64,000 nucleotides of DNA from an uncultured Propionibacteriaceae bacterium (GCA_937965785.1 CALCKT010000064.1:3932-67931), one strand, 5' to 3'. Counted from the first letter of the stretch, positions 1-9,164 are shown. The notes: generated by a model from the letters alone, not told the origin. Program-made: numbers and translations.

Positions 1-2
1 AG

Positions 3-749
3 CGCTGGGTGGGTGCCGCCCTCGCGGCGGCGGGAATAGCGCTGGGCGCGGCCTATGTCATGGGACGCGCAAGGATCAACCGACACACAGTCGACTACGC
101 CGAACACTGGCGCCGGGCGGCCTCCGAGGTCCCCGAGGACGCGATCCACTACGTCGCGCTCGGGGATTCCGCGGCCCAGGGCGTGGGGGCCAGCCGGGTG
201 GAGACCAGCTACGTCGCGCTGCTCGCGGAGCGGATCTCGCAGGTGAGCCGACGGAAGGTCGTGGTGACGAACCTGTCGGTGTCGATGGCCACCAGCCGCG
301 ACGTCGTCCGCTACCAGCTGCCCCGGCTGGCGGAACTCGACCGCGCCCCCGACATCCTCACCCTGGACATCGGCGGCAACGACGTGGTGCTGCCCGGAAA
401 CACCCTCGAATCCTTCGAGAAACACTTCGCCGACATCCTCACCAAGCTGCCCCCTGGCAGTTTCGTCGCGGACGTGCCCTGGTTCACACTGCCCGTGCTG
501 TCCCGGCGGGCGGAGAGGTTCAACGACGCGGTGACCGACCTCATCACCCTCCACGGCCATCACCGGGTCCACGTCCACGAGGCCACCCGGGACCTCGGGC
601 CGCTGCGCTACCACACCAACACCGCGGCGGATTGGTTCCACCCCAACGACACCGGTCACCGGGCCTGGGCGGACCTGTTCTGGAAGGCGATCGAATCGTC
701 GGGACGACCGGACCTGCCGGGTTTTCCCGCGACGGGTCCGCTCGGGTAG
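3..749 (+). CDS. SGNH/GDSL-family hydrolase, N-terminally anchored (5' partial)
   Basis: A serine esterase or lipase of the SGNH fold, probably acting outside the membrane. Block I is ALGDSAAQG with the nucleophile Ser, block III is IGGNDVV, and block V is the C-terminal WFHPNDTGH with the Asp/His pair, so the catalytic set is complete. The N-terminus is an Ala/Gly-rich hydrophobic helix (VGAALAAAGIALGAAYV), which fits a signal anchor. A GTG at 9 is the first usable start in the window, but the frame is open to the left edge through Arg-Trp, so the real start is probably just outside. The substrate is unknown. It is unrelated in layout to the larger SGNH proteins at 2.7-6.8 kb, which carry extra C-terminal domains. 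Confidence 0.8.
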   Translation, partial: RWVGAALAAAGIALGAAYVMGRARINRHTVDYAEHWRRAASEVPEDAIHYVALGDSAAQGVGASRVETSYVALLAERISQVSRRKVVVTNLSVSMATSRDVVRYQLPRLAELDRAPDILTLDIGGNDVVLPGNTLESFEKHFADILTKLPPGSFVADVPWFTLPVLSRRAERFNDAVTDLITLHGHHRVHVHEATRDLGPLRYHTNTAADWFHPNDTGHRAWADLFWKAIESSGRPDLPGFPATGPLG

Positions 750-841
750 ACTCAGCCCCCGGCTGACCACCCGGTCGGTCATGCCCTCCTGCCGCGGGAA
801 CGACCCGTGGCCGCCAGTCCGAAGGAGGTTGGGCAGTACCC

Positions 842-1129
842 ATGCGCAAGTACGAGATCATGGTCCTCGTCGATTCCGACGTCGACGAGCGCCAGGTTCC
901 GGGCCTGATCGAGAAGCACCTCGAGGTCATCACCGCTGGTGGTGGCACGGTCGACAACGTCGACCACTGGGGTCGCAGGCGTCTGGCCTACGACATCAAC
1001 AAGAAATCCGAGGCGAGCTACACCGTCGTGCAGGTCACCTGCGAGCCGGCGCTGGTCCAGGAGATGGACCGCCTGATGGGCATCGACGAGCGGATCGTCC
1101 GCACCAAGGTGCTCCGTCTCGAGAAGTGA
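842..1129 (+). CDS. rpsF: 30S ribosomal protein S6
   Basis: A 95-residue S6 protein that binds the central domain of 16S rRNA together with S18. The start MRKYEIMVLVDSDVDE and the internal GRRRLAYDI stretch are typical of S6. A purine-rich Shine-Dalgarno (GGAGG at about 824) lies upstream of the ATG. It is the first gene of rpsF-ssb-rpsR-rplI, the standard bacterial order. Length and sequence are ordinary. Confidence 0.97.
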   Translation: MRKYEIMVLVDSDVDERQVPGLIEKHLEVITAGGGTVDNVDHWGRRRLAYDINKKSEASYTVVQVTCEPALVQEMDRLMGIDERIVRTKVLRLEK

Positions 1130-1227
1130 GCTTTCAACACTGACGCCGAATCCCCGACCCTGAGGATTTCTGTCGGGGGAAACGGCCATAGTGTTGACGA
1201 AAGACAAGTCCGATCCCGGAGGAAAAC

Positions 1228-1821
1228 ATGGCAGGCGAAACCCAGATCACGCTGGTGGGCAATCTCACCGGAGACCCGGACCTCCGCTTCACCCCCAGTG
1301 GTGCCGCGGTGGCCAATTTCACCGTCGCCTCGACGCCCCGCACCTTCGACCGACAGACGGGTGAGTGGCGCGACGGCGAGGCCATGTTCATCAACTGCGC
1401 CGTGTGGCGTCAGTACGCCGAGCACGTCGCCGAGTCCCTCACCAAGGGGATGCGCGTCATCGTGCAGGGCAGGCTGAAGTCCCGCAGCTACGAGACCCAG
1501 CAGGGTGATCGCCGCACGGTGTTCGAGATTGATGTCGACGAGGTCGGTCCCTCCCTGCGGTACGCCACCGCGCAGGTCACCCGCACCAGCGGTGGTGGCC
1601 AGGGTGGCGGAAACTGGCAGGGCAACCAGAACCAGGGTGGCGGACAGAACTACGGCAACCAGCCCCAGCAGGGGCAGGGCGGCTACGGCAACCAGCCCCA
1701 GCAGGGGCAGGGCGGCCAAGGCAGCGACCCGTGGGGCAGCAGCGGCGGAGGCTACGGCGGCGGGAACCGGGGCGGCAACGACCCGTGGAACCAGTCCGCT
1801 GCGGAGGAACCCCCGTTCTGA
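1228..1821 (+). CDS. ssb: Single-stranded DNA-binding protein
   Basis: A 197-residue SSB that protects single-stranded DNA in replication and repair. Residues 1-110 form the OB fold (ITLVGNLTGDPDLRFT at the start). Residues 125-185 are a disordered Gly/Gln/Asn-rich linker, and the protein ends in the acidic tip EEPPF that recruits partner proteins. An ATG follows a GGAGG. The linker contains a perfect 33-bp tandem duplication (see the repeat entry), so linker length may vary between strains. It sits between rpsF and rpsR, as in most bacteria. Confidence 0.97.
   Translation: MAGETQITLVGNLTGDPDLRFTPSGAAVANFTVASTPRTFDRQTGEWRDGEAMFINCAVWRQYAEHVAESLTKGMRVIVQGRLKSRSYETQQGDRRTVFEIDVDEVGPSLRYATAQVTRTSGGGQGGGNWQGNQNQGGGQNYGNQPQQGQGGYGNQPQQGQGGQGSDPWGSSGGGYGGGNRGGNDPWNQSAAEEPPF
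1651..1716 (+). repeat. Perfect 33-bp tandem duplication inside ssb linker
   Basis: Two identical 33-bp units (1651-1683 and 1684-1716) each encode YGNQPQQGQGG. The frame is kept, so slippage here would change SSB linker length in 11-residue steps without breaking the protein. Confidence 0.9.
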
Positions 1822-1922
1822 TCCACCCGCACAACCGACCCGCCGGGTCGGCTGGCACATTCCGTCTCACGACGGGCTTCCCACTGGGCCGGAAAGGCCC
1901 GCAAGACTAGGAGAGCACCACA

Positions 1923-2162
1923 ATGGCCGGTCCACAGCGCAAGTCTGTGAACAAGAAGAAGATCATGCCGGTGAAGACCACTCGCGTGGCCAACATCGAC
2001 TACAAGGACATCGCGACGCTGAAGAGGTTCATCTCGGAGCGTGGCAAGATCCGCGCCCGCCGCGTGACCGGGCTGTCCGTCCAGGACCAGCGCAAGATCG
2101 CGCTCGCCGTCAAGAACGCGCGTGAGGTGGCCCTGCTGCCCTACGCCTCGACCGCCCGCTGA
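1923..2162 (+). CDS. rpsR: 30S ribosomal protein S18 (cysteine-free form)
   Basis: A 79-residue S18, partner of S6 in the 30S platform. The core IDYKDIATLKRFISERGKI and the end YASTAR are characteristic. It has no cysteine, so this is the zinc-independent (C-) form and needs no zinc ribbon. The ATG follows AGGAGA with normal spacing. It lies 101 bp after ssb and 15 bp before rplI in the same operon. Confidence 0.97.
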   Translation: MAGPQRKSVNKKKIMPVKTTRVANIDYKDIATLKRFISERGKIRARRVTGLSVQDQRKIALAVKNAREVALLPYASTAR

Positions 2163-2177
2163 TCGGAGGAAGAACAG

Positions 2178-2624
2178 ATGAAACTCATTCTGACCAGCAC
2201 CGTCGACAAGCTCGGCATCGCAGGAGACATCGTCGAGGTCCGCAACGGCTACGGCCGCAACTACCTCGTCCCGCAGGGCAAGGCCATTGTCTGGTCCCGT
2301 GGCGCCGAGAAACAGATCGAGGGCATCAAACGCGCCCGCGACGCCCGTGAGGTCCGCGGCATCGAACACGCGCAGGAGCTCCGCACCCAGATCGAGGAAC
2401 TCACCATCAAGGTTCCCGCTCGCGCCGCCGAGTCGGGTTCGCTGTTCGGTGCAGTCACCGCCGCCAACCTGGCCCTGGCCGTGAAGAAGGCCGGCGGTCC
2501 CGCCATCGACAAGCGGTCGGTGTCGTTCGCCAAACCGGTCAAGACCGTCGGCAACCACGTCGCATCCGTCAAGCTGCACCCCGCCGTCACCGCGCGGGTC
2601 GGCTTCGAGGTGATTCCCGCCTGA
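2178..2624 (+). CDS. rplI: 50S ribosomal protein L9
   Basis: A 148-residue L9 with the N-terminal fold (MKLILTSTVDKLG, then VRNGYGRNYLVPQGKA), a long connecting helix and a C-terminal domain containing SLFGAVTAANLA. It binds 23S rRNA near the L1 stalk. The Shine-Dalgarno is GGAGGAA before the ATG. It is the last gene of the operon and a perfect hairpin terminator follows 10 bp later. Confidence 0.97.
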   Translation: MKLILTSTVDKLGIAGDIVEVRNGYGRNYLVPQGKAIVWSRGAEKQIEGIKRARDAREVRGIEHAQELRTQIEELTIKVPARAAESGSLFGAVTAANLALAVKKAGGPAIDKRSVSFAKPVKTVGNHVASVKLHPAVTARVGFEVIPA

Positions 2625-2634
2625 TCTCGGGAGA

Positions 2635-2678
2635 AAACGGCGGGGCCCAGTTCCTTCGGGAACTGGGCCCCGCCGTTT
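2635..2678. terminator. Strong, probably bidirectional intrinsic terminator after rplI
   Basis: A 20-bp perfect stem (2635-2654 with 2659-2678) closed by a TTCG tetraloop. It carries A-rich sequence on the left and TTTCTTCT on the right. It separates the rightward rpsF operon from the convergent leftward esterase gene, whose stop is at 2685, and can serve both. Confidence 0.93.
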
Positions 2679-2684
2679 CTTCTG

Positions 2685-4373
2685 CTACTTTCCGGTCCTG
2701 GGCAGGCCGGGTGGGGCCGGAAGTACCGGCTGGTGGGGCAGGGACGGGGTGGGCAGCTCCTCGGTCGGGGGCATCACCACCTGCTCGTCGCTGCCCAGGG
2801 GCGCGGCGACTCCCCAGGCCGCGGGATCCTGGCAGGAATCCCCGACGCCGTCGCCGTCGAGGTCGTCCTGCATCGGGTTGGGGTGCTCCGGGCAGTTGTC
2901 GACCTCGTCCGGGACGGTGTCGCCGTCCCGGGTGATGTCCAACCGTGCGGACGCCGTGGCCTGGGCCCCCGAGTCGTCCGTGACCCGGACCCGGACGTAT
3001 CCGCTGATCTGCTGCGGGTAGTTGCGCAGGACGCGTCCGTCTCCGGTGGTCGCGTCAAAGGTGCCGTCGCCGTCGAAGTCCCACTCGAAACGGGTGATCC
3101 TTCCCCGCGAGGAGAGGCTGGCGCGGGCGTCCAACAGCAGGTTCTCGCCGATCCTTCCCGCGTACGGACCCTGCAGCGTCGCGACGGGGGAATCGGGCAG
3201 TTCCGCGACGGGACGTGCGCTGGCCAGGTTTGAAGGATCCTGCATGAGCCTGGCGATCCGACGATGCCCCGCCAGGTTCGGGTGGTACCAGTCGGTGCTG
3301 GAACCGGACCGGAGCCCGCTGATTCCCCCGTTGCCCCCGTAGTCACCCGAGGATTCCAAGAACTCGTTGATCCAGCGGTCCTTGTTCCTGGTGAACACCC
3401 GAGGATCCGGTTCGTGCCCGGCGAAGGCCTCCGCAACCTCCCCGACGAATTTCACGCGGCCGGGGAAGCTGCTCTCCAATTCGCTGATGATTCGTCGCTG
3501 CTCCTTGATCGCGGCCCATCCCAGTTCCCTCACCCCCCGAGCGGCGTCGAAGGAAACCGCCCCGTCGGGCAGGAGGTAGGGGCGGTCCAGGGACAGCAGG
3601 GGATAGGCCAGCAGGATCACCTGCGATTTGGGGTTTCCGGTCATCCGTTCCGTGATCAGCCGGGAAATCTGCGACTTGAGCCGGTCCAGCATCTCGGGGA
3701 GCCCGGCCATGGTCGCCGCTATGCCCTCGCGGCACCTCGTCCCGTTCGCCCCCTCCAGCGCGCCGGGGATCCGCGGTCCGAAACAGTTCGCGATGATGTC
3801 GGTGAATCCCAGTTCGTTTCCCCCCGCGGTCAGCAGCACCAGATCCGTCCGGGGCCCCACGAAATCGGTCTGGGCGCGAATGGTCAGCTGGCACTCGTAG
3901 ATGTACTTCTCCGCCCATGGCAGCGGGCTGTCGTTCTCCCGCAGGTGGTAGTCGACGGACAGGAAGTCGTCGCCGGCCGCCCGGGTGGAGCAGGCGTCGG
4001 TTTCGTCCAGCCTGGCCCGGGCCTCCTCAATGGAATCGGCGGCCACCCCCTTGGCGGGTTGTTTGGGAAGCGCCCGTGGCGAGAACAGGTCGTCGATGTT
4101 TCCGCCGGAGCAGGCGTGGTTCTGGTAGCTGGTGGCCACGCCCTGTGAGTTCGCCCAGGACGCGAAGAGGGAACCCCAGTTGCGGCTGCTGCGCAGGCAG
4201 GGGGTGGGGCCGTGATGGTTTCCGATGCCGTTGCCCGCCGAGTAGGAATCCCCGATGTGCACGACGGACAGGCTCCTGGGTTCCCCCGTGTCCGGGTGGG
4301 CGGGCACCGGCGGCGGGAGCAGCACGAGAAAGGCAGTGCCCAGGATCAGCCATTTCCTGAGGAGGCCTCGCAT
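2685..4373 (-). CDS. Secreted SGNH hydrolase with PKD and TSP type-3 repeat domains
   Basis: A 562-residue exported esterase-like protein. The ATG at 4373 is chosen over upstream in-frame starts because it begins a signal peptide (MRGLLRKWLILGTAFL, then PVPA). The SGNH domain has HIGDSYSAGNG (residues 40-49, Ser43), an AGGNELGF block III and DWYHPNLAGH block V. Residues about 396-482 are a PKD fold (FEWDFDGDGTFD). About 483-516 is a thrombospondin type-3 calcium-binding repeat (DGDTVPDEVDNCP, then DLDGDGVGDSC). A Pro-rich linker ends in LPRTGK at the stop. This resembles a sortase motif, but no hydrophobic or charged tail follows, so sortase anchoring is unlikely. Its paralog lies immediately upstream. 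Substrate unknown. Confidence 0.85.
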   Translation of the reverse strand: MRGLLRKWLILGTAFLVLLPPPVPAHPDTGEPRSLSVVHIGDSYSAGNGIGNHHGPTPCLRSSRNWGSLFASWANSQGVATSYQNHACSGGNIDDLFSPRALPKQPAKGVAADSIEEARARLDETDACSTRAAGDDFLSVDYHLRENDSPLPWAEKYIYECQLTIRAQTDFVGPRTDLVLLTAGGNELGFTDIIANCFGPRIPGALEGANGTRCREGIAATMAGLPEMLDRLKSQISRLITERMTGNPKSQVILLAYPLLSLDRPYLLPDGAVSFDAARGVRELGWAAIKEQRRIISELESSFPGRVKFVGEVAEAFAGHEPDPRVFTRNKDRWINEFLESSGDYGGNGGISGLRSGSSTDWYHPNLAGHRRIARLMQDPSNLASARPVAELPDSPVATLQGPYAGRIGENLLLDARASLSSRGRITRFEWDFDGDGTFDATTGDGRVLRNYPQQISGYVRVRVTDDSGAQATASARLDITRDGDTVPDEVDNCPEHPNPMQDDLDGDGVGDSCQDPAAWGVAAPLGSDEQVVMPPTEELPTPSLPHQPVLPAPPGLPRTGK

Positions 4374-4604
4374 TCCTTGCCCTTCCGTTCGAGGGGTGGA
4401 GTTCAGCAGGATTTGATGGTTCGTGGCCGCCGGGGAACCGATTGACCACGCTCCGGGACCCGACATGTCCTCCGGTGGGAGAGCGGGCGCCGGGTCGTCA
4501 TTCCGCCCCTCCCGGGGTGTCCTGGCCGGGAACGGCATCGAGCGATGGTTTCCCGGACGGCCAGCTGACCGGCATCGGAAAGGCTAGCACGGGAACCAGA
4601 ACAG

Positions 4605-4633
4605 CCGTGGCCCGGTGAGGAACCGGGCCACGG
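4605..4633 (-). terminator. Intrinsic terminator of the upstream SGNH/PKD gene
   Basis: A 12-bp perfect inverted repeat (4605-4616 with 4622-4633, 5-nt loop) just past the stop at 4650. In the leftward reading it is followed by CTGTTCTGGTT. It separates the two paralogs, so they are probably transcribed independently. Confidence 0.7.
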
Positions 4634-4649
4634 TGTCAGGTTTCAACCC

Positions 4650-6848
4650 TCAGGAGCCGGTCCTGGGCGGATCGGGATGCAGCCGGGGTGTGGGCCTCGC
4701 CGGTGCGGGTGATTCCCGCGTGGGATCGGGAGAACCGGGTGGTGCTGTTTCCTCCGCTCCCTGCGGGGCGGAGACGTTCCACGTGTCGGGATCCTGACAG
4801 GCGTCCCCGATGCCGTTGTGGTCGATGTCCTCCTGCTGAGGGTTGGACACCGCAGGGCAGTTGTCGAACTCGTCCGGAACGGTGTCACCGTCCCTGGTGA
4901 TGTCCAGCCTCGCCGACGCGGTGGACTGGTGACCGTTGCCGTCGGTCACCCGGACTTTCACGAAACCGTTGTCCACCGGCTCCGGATAGGTGTGGGTCGT
5001 TGATCCGGCGGTGGTCGTCTCGTCGTAGTTTCCGTCCCCGTCGAAGTCCCACTCGTAACGGGTCACCTGACCGCCGAACGCATGGCTGCCCCGGGCTTCC
5101 AGTTCCACATCTTCACCGGTCATTGCCGTGTACGGTCCCTGGAGCGTGGCGACGGGGGTGTCCAGCAGGGTGTCGAGTGCCGCTGCTGTTGTGTTCCCCA
5201 GTTCGGCGGCGTCCTTCACGGTGAGGGTACTGGTCTCGGCTGCCCGGTTCCCCGGCTCCTGCTGTGACGCAGCCGGGTCGGTGCCGATGGTCAGCACCCG
5301 GGCGGTGGGGCCGGCGTCGACCACGGGAACGAGGCTCTTCGCCCGGGAATCATCCGCGGAGCCCTCGCTGCCGAACACGAGGGTGGTGTGGCGGACCCCG
5401 GAGCGCCATTCCAGCGGCCCGGTCGGTTCCGTCGCGGCTCGGCCGGGATCCAGTTTCGTGACCGCATCCAGGAAGGCCGTGGTGTCCGCGGTGAAGGGTT
5501 GAACCACCTGCTGTCCACCGGTGGCGTTCGTGGTCACGAGCGCGAACCGGGCGGAACGGGTCCGGGTGGCGACCTTGTCGGTGGCGGTCGCAATGGCCGC
5601 CCTGACCTGGTCGATCTGGGTGGTCAGGGGGTTGTCGGCGTCGATGACGAAGGCCGTGTCCATGTCCCCTCGGCCCTCGCCGATCTCCTGAGCGGCGGAG
5701 CTGCCGGAGGAGGTCTGTGCCAGTTTGGACATTTCACGTTGCCCGATGAGGTTCGGGTGGTACCAGTCAGAGAAGGTCGAAGAGAACGGCCCCTCGACCT
5801 TGCCGTTGGAGGTGTAGTCCCCCTGGGTTTCCAGGAATTCGTTGATCCAGCGGTAGTCGTTCCTCGCGAACACGCGGGGATCGGGTTCGTGGCCGGCGAA
5901 TGCCGCAGGGGTGTCCTCGACGAATTCCACGCGGCCGGGAAAAGCGGCCTGGAGTTCGCCGATGACCCGTTTCTGTTCCGCCACCGCGGACTTCCCGAGT
6001 TCCCTGATGCCGCGGGAGGCGTCGAACCGGACGCCGTCGTTGTTCAACACGTAGGCGCGGTCCGTCGAGAGAAGCGGGTAGCTCAGCAGAACCACCTTTG
6101 AGGTCGTGCTTCCGGTCATTCGGCTGGTGAGCAATCGAGATATCGCCTCCTTGAGGCGGTTCACCGTGTCAGGGAGCCCGTTCTTGGCGGAGGTGATGTC
6201 GTTGCGGCACCTAACGGCGTGCGCACCATCCTGGATGAGCGGGATCCTGGGTCCGAAGCAATCGGCCACCAGATGGGAGAACCCGAGGTCGTTCCCACCC
6301 ATGGTCAGCAGCACGAGATCGGTCTGCGGCCCCACGAAGTCCGCCTGCGCGCGGATGGTTATCTGGCACTCGTAGGTGTAGTTCTTCGCCCAGGGCCACC
6401 GGCTGTTGCTCTTCTTGAGGTGGTAGTCGACCGATAGGAAATCGTCGCCGACGGCCCGGGTGGAGCAGGCATCGGAGGAGTCGAGCTTGGCCTTGGCCTC
6501 CTCCAAGGAGCTGGCCCTCACCCCTCTGGGGGACTGCTTGGGAAGGGTACGGGACGAGAACATGTCTCCCACGGTTCCTCCCGAGCAGGCCCGGTTCTGA
6601 TAGCTGGCGGCGATGCCCTGCGAGTTCGCCCAGGACGCGAAGAGGGCACCCCAGTTCCGGCCGCTGCGCCGGCAGTCGGCGGGGCCGTGATAATTCCCGG
6701 CGCCGTTCCCGGAGGAATAAGAATCACCCAGCTGAACGATCGAGAGGCTCCGGGGTTTCCGATCCTCCGAGTGGGCGGGTGCTGAGCCGGAGAGCAGCAA
6801 TAAGAATGCGGCTCCCAGAACCAGCCATGGTTTGGCGTGTTTTTTCAC
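4650..6848 (-). CDS. Secreted SGNH hydrolase with vWA-like, PKD and TSP type-3 domains
   Basis: A 732-residue paralog of the 2685-4373 gene, with the same signal peptide style (MKKHAKPWLVLGAAFLLLLS), SGNH blocks (QLGDSYSSGNG, MGGNDLGF, DWYHPNLIGQ), PKD domain (about 565-651) and TSP3 repeat (about 652-685). It differs by about 165 extra residues (about 395-560) that read like a von Willebrand A fold starting FVIDADNPL. The MIDAS DxSxS motif is not intact there. The protein ends PPRTGS, the degenerate equivalent of LPRTGK, with no membrane tail. The GTG start at 6848 follows AAAGGGG. The two genes are a tandem duplication with domain gain or loss. Substrate unknown; an extracellular calcium-stabilised esterase is the best guess. 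Confidence 0.85.
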   Translation of the reverse strand: MKKHAKPWLVLGAAFLLLLSGSAPAHSEDRKPRSLSIVQLGDSYSSGNGAGNYHGPADCRRSGRNWGALFASWANSQGIAASYQNRACSGGTVGDMFSSRTLPKQSPRGVRASSLEEAKAKLDSSDACSTRAVGDDFLSVDYHLKKSNSRWPWAKNYTYECQITIRAQADFVGPQTDLVLLTMGGNDLGFSHLVADCFGPRIPLIQDGAHAVRCRNDITSAKNGLPDTVNRLKEAISRLLTSRMTGSTTSKVVLLSYPLLSTDRAYVLNNDGVRFDASRGIRELGKSAVAEQKRVIGELQAAFPGRVEFVEDTPAAFAGHEPDPRVFARNDYRWINEFLETQGDYTSNGKVEGPFSSTFSDWYHPNLIGQREMSKLAQTSSGSSAAQEIGEGRGDMDTAFVIDADNPLTTQIDQVRAAIATATDKVATRTRSARFALVTTNATGGQQVVQPFTADTTAFLDAVTKLDPGRAATEPTGPLEWRSGVRHTTLVFGSEGSADDSRAKSLVPVVDAGPTARVLTIGTDPAASQQEPGNRAAETSTLTVKDAAELGNTTAAALDTLLDTPVATLQGPYTAMTGEDVELEARGSHAFGGQVTRYEWDFDGDGNYDETTTAGSTTHTYPEPVDNGFVKVRVTDGNGHQSTASARLDITRDGDTVPDEFDNCPAVSNPQQEDIDHNGIGDACQDPDTWNVSAPQGAEETAPPGSPDPTRESPAPARPTPRLHPDPPRTGS

Positions 6849-7248
6849 GACACCCCTTTCAATGAATCATGAAATTTGTTGTTCCGGAGGATTCGGGTGA
6901 CCCGCCGGGGCTTAATGAATTTTCAGCTCGTGGTGTATGAGTCGCGTGGTGCAGGGCAAACGGGGTGACGAGCTCGTCGTGGGGACACCTCCTCCGCGAA
7001 GTGACTGCGATACAATTCGCCGCTGCATTGCGCCAGCAAGACAAGGATGCGTCAGGAACAGGTCGGAAAGAGTTCCGGAGAAGCGGAACGCAGTGTGTTT
7101 CATGGCCGGTGATGGAAGAATCCCCAGGGCGGGGCCGGTATTGCCTGAGTCCCGGCCGTGAGGTTTGTCCGCAGTCGCCTTCAAGTGCGGTTTGACCAAG
7201 GGTTTTACTGCTCGGAGAGCAGCCGGTGAATAAGTCTCCATGATGGCC
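6849..7248. other. 400-bp intergenic stretch without a recognisable gene
   Basis: This lies between the PKD/vWA esterase (its 5' region) and the end of the phosphopantetheinyl transferase gene. It must hold the esterase promoter. A short hairpin (CTGCTC/GAGCAG, 7207-7221) lies near the end of the biosynthetic operon. Open frames of up to 109 codons exist but show no recognisable domain or start signal. Confidence 0.5.
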
Positions 7249-7938
7249 TCACATCAGGGTGGGGGTCAGCTGGCGGAGAGGGTGCCATGGCCCCTCGAGC
7301 CACGTGGCAGGGGGCCGTGGGGTGAGGAAACGCACCCGCAGCCGGTCCCGGAGCGCATCCGCGGTGAGACCTTGGGCACTCAAACTGACCTGGAAATCCA
7401 TTGCCTCGCACGTGAAGGTGAGGATGTCCTTCGCCGTTGTGGTGTCGACCTGCCGCAGCGGCGTTGTCAGTCCCAGACCGGTGCGCTTTACCGTCGCCTC
7501 TTTCCGGGTCCACAGCGCGCTGAGATCATTCTTGCGCTGCAGATACCCTCTGAGACGACGTTCCCCCGGGGCCGCCATGTGGTGAAACAGACCCTGTTCG
7601 AACGGGACGGGACCTGATATGTCAACTCCCACCGGCATCGGGGCCAGCACGCAGGCGCACAGAGCTGAGTCGTGGGACCAGCTGAAGTGCAAACCGGAAT
7701 CCTCGCTGAAACCCGGTTTTCCGAACCTGCCCACCGTTATCACCGGCAAGGGACGGTGGTTGCGCTCCGCCCACAGTTTTTGAAGTTGTGCGAACACCAC
7801 GACACTAGTGTAGCGATCCACCCTTCTGTCGTAGTTGTCGCTTCGTTCCTGTCGCTCATGTGGCAGCAGGGATTTCAAGGCCCTGAACGAGCGCGCGTCA
7901 AGTGCATCGGCGTTGGTGATGACGAGATCGATTGTCAT
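7249..7938 (-). CDS. 4'-phosphopantetheinyl transferase (Sfp type)
   Basis: Transfers phosphopantetheine from CoA to a carrier-protein serine. The 229-residue protein has the Sfp-type motifs in order: GRFGKPGF (70-77), FSWSHD (85-90), GVDI (Asp106, metal ligand) and the core WTRKEATVKRTGLGL with Lys146/Glu147. It overlaps the ketosynthase stop by 4 bp and ends the biosynthetic operon, so its likely client is the small carrier protein encoded at 9165-9401. Length is normal for the family. Confidence 0.92.
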   Translation of the reverse strand: MTIDLVITNADALDARSFRALKSLLPHERQERSDNYDRRVDRYTSVVVFAQLQKLWAERNHRPLPVITVGRFGKPGFSEDSGLHFSWSHDSALCACVLAPMPVGVDISGPVPFEQGLFHHMAAPGERRLRGYLQRKNDLSALWTRKEATVKRTGLGLTTPLRQVDTTTAKDILTFTCEAMDFQVSLSAQGLTADALRDRLRVRFLTPRPPATWLEGPWHPLRQLTPTLM

Positions 7939-9152
7939 GTTGCCTTATCCAGGATCAGGCACGCATTGTGCCCTCCGAAACCCAAGGACAGGGAAACAGC
8001 GCGTGCGAGCTTGGTTTTTCTGGAGGATTTCAACACCACATCGATGTCGATGTGTGGATCCAGCTCTGATGTGCCAACCGTGGGCGGTACCTCGTCGCGC
8101 AGCAGGGCGAGGATGGATGCGATCATTTCCAGGGCGCCTGCCGCGCCCAAGAGGTGACCGGTCATCGATTTCGTCGAGGTCACGGGGGATTGAGAACCGA
8201 ACGCTCGGGCGATGGCCCGGGACTCCAGGCGGTCGTTCTTGACGGTTCCCGTGCCATGAGCATTGATGTGCACGGTCCCTGATGCGGGACCGGCTTCTGC
8301 CAGGGCGTCGTCGATGGCCCGGTCCACGGCCACGCCGTCGTCGGAGGGGGCCGTGATGTGGAACGCATCCGTGGTGTTGCCGTACCCCGTGATCCGTGCG
8401 AGGATCCTGGCGCCGCGGGCCCTGGCGTGATCTTCCCGTTCCAGTACCACGGCTGCTCCCCCCTCGCCCATGACGAATCCCGCCCGGGCCCTGTCGAAGG
8501 GGAGGCTCGCACGATCGGGGTCGCCGACCGGGGTGAGCGCCCGCAGGTTCTGGAATCCCGCCATGGCCAGCCGGGTTCTCAGCATCTCCGCGCCGCCACA
8601 CACCATGGCATCGGCGTAGCCGTGGCGGATGGCTCGTGTGCCTTCACCGATACTCATGGCACTCGATGCACATGCCGACACGTGAGCGAGGGACGGGCCG
8701 TGCGCCCCCAGCTCGATGGCGGCCATCCCGGCCAGGATGTTGGCTGTCCATTTGGGGATCAGCATGGGGGAGACCCTGTGCGGTCCTGTTCGTTGCAGGG
8801 TGTCGTACTCGTTCACGACGGTGGTGACACCTCCCAGGCCCGAGGTGAGGTAGACGCCGAGCCGGAACGGATCGACCTCTCCGAGCACGCCTGCCTGGGC
8901 GACGGCTTCTCGAACAGCTGCCAGACCGAAAGTGGTGTAGGGATCCTGCCGGCGAAGCTCCAGGGCAGAGAAGTGATTTTCCGGCTCGAACCCCGCCACG
9001 GGAGCGTAGACCTGAACGCTCAGGCCTTCTCTTTGTTCCTCGGGGAGGGGAACAATGCCGTGGTGTCCTTGGAACAGGTTTGTCTCGAACTCGTCAGTGG
9101 TGGCACCGAGGGGGCTCACCACACCCATGCCGGTGATGACCACGTCATGCAT
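7935..9152 (-). CDS. Beta-ketoacyl-ACP synthase (FabF/KAS II-like)
   Basis: A 405-residue condensing enzyme for acyl chains on a carrier protein. The N-terminus VVITGMGVVSPLG, the active-site Cys161 in SACASSAMSIGEG, His299 in NAHGTGTVKND, and Lys328/His333 in TSTKSMTGHLLGAAG give a complete Cys-His-His set. It therefore looks like an active elongating or initiating ketosynthase and not a decarboxylating chain-length factor. No malonyl transferase, ketoreductase or dehydratase lies beside it, so these would have to come from primary fatty acid synthesis. It starts 13 bp after the carrier protein stop and overlaps the downstream PPTase gene. Confidence 0.92.
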   Translation of the reverse strand: MHDVVITGMGVVSPLGATTDEFETNLFQGHHGIVPLPEEQREGLSVQVYAPVAGFEPENHFSALELRRQDPYTTFGLAAVREAVAQAGVLGEVDPFRLGVYLTSGLGGVTTVVNEYDTLQRTGPHRVSPMLIPKWTANILAGMAAIELGAHGPSLAHVSACASSAMSIGEGTRAIRHGYADAMVCGGAEMLRTRLAMAGFQNLRALTPVGDPDRASLPFDRARAGFVMGEGGAAVVLEREDHARARGARILARITGYGNTTDAFHITAPSDDGVAVDRAIDDALAEAGPASGTVHINAHGTGTVKNDRLESRAIARAFGSQSPVTSTKSMTGHLLGAAGALEMIASILALLRDEVPPTVGTSELDPHIDIDVVLKSSRKTKLARAVSLSLGFGGHNACLILDKAT

Positions 9153-9164
9153 GATGAGAGCTCC

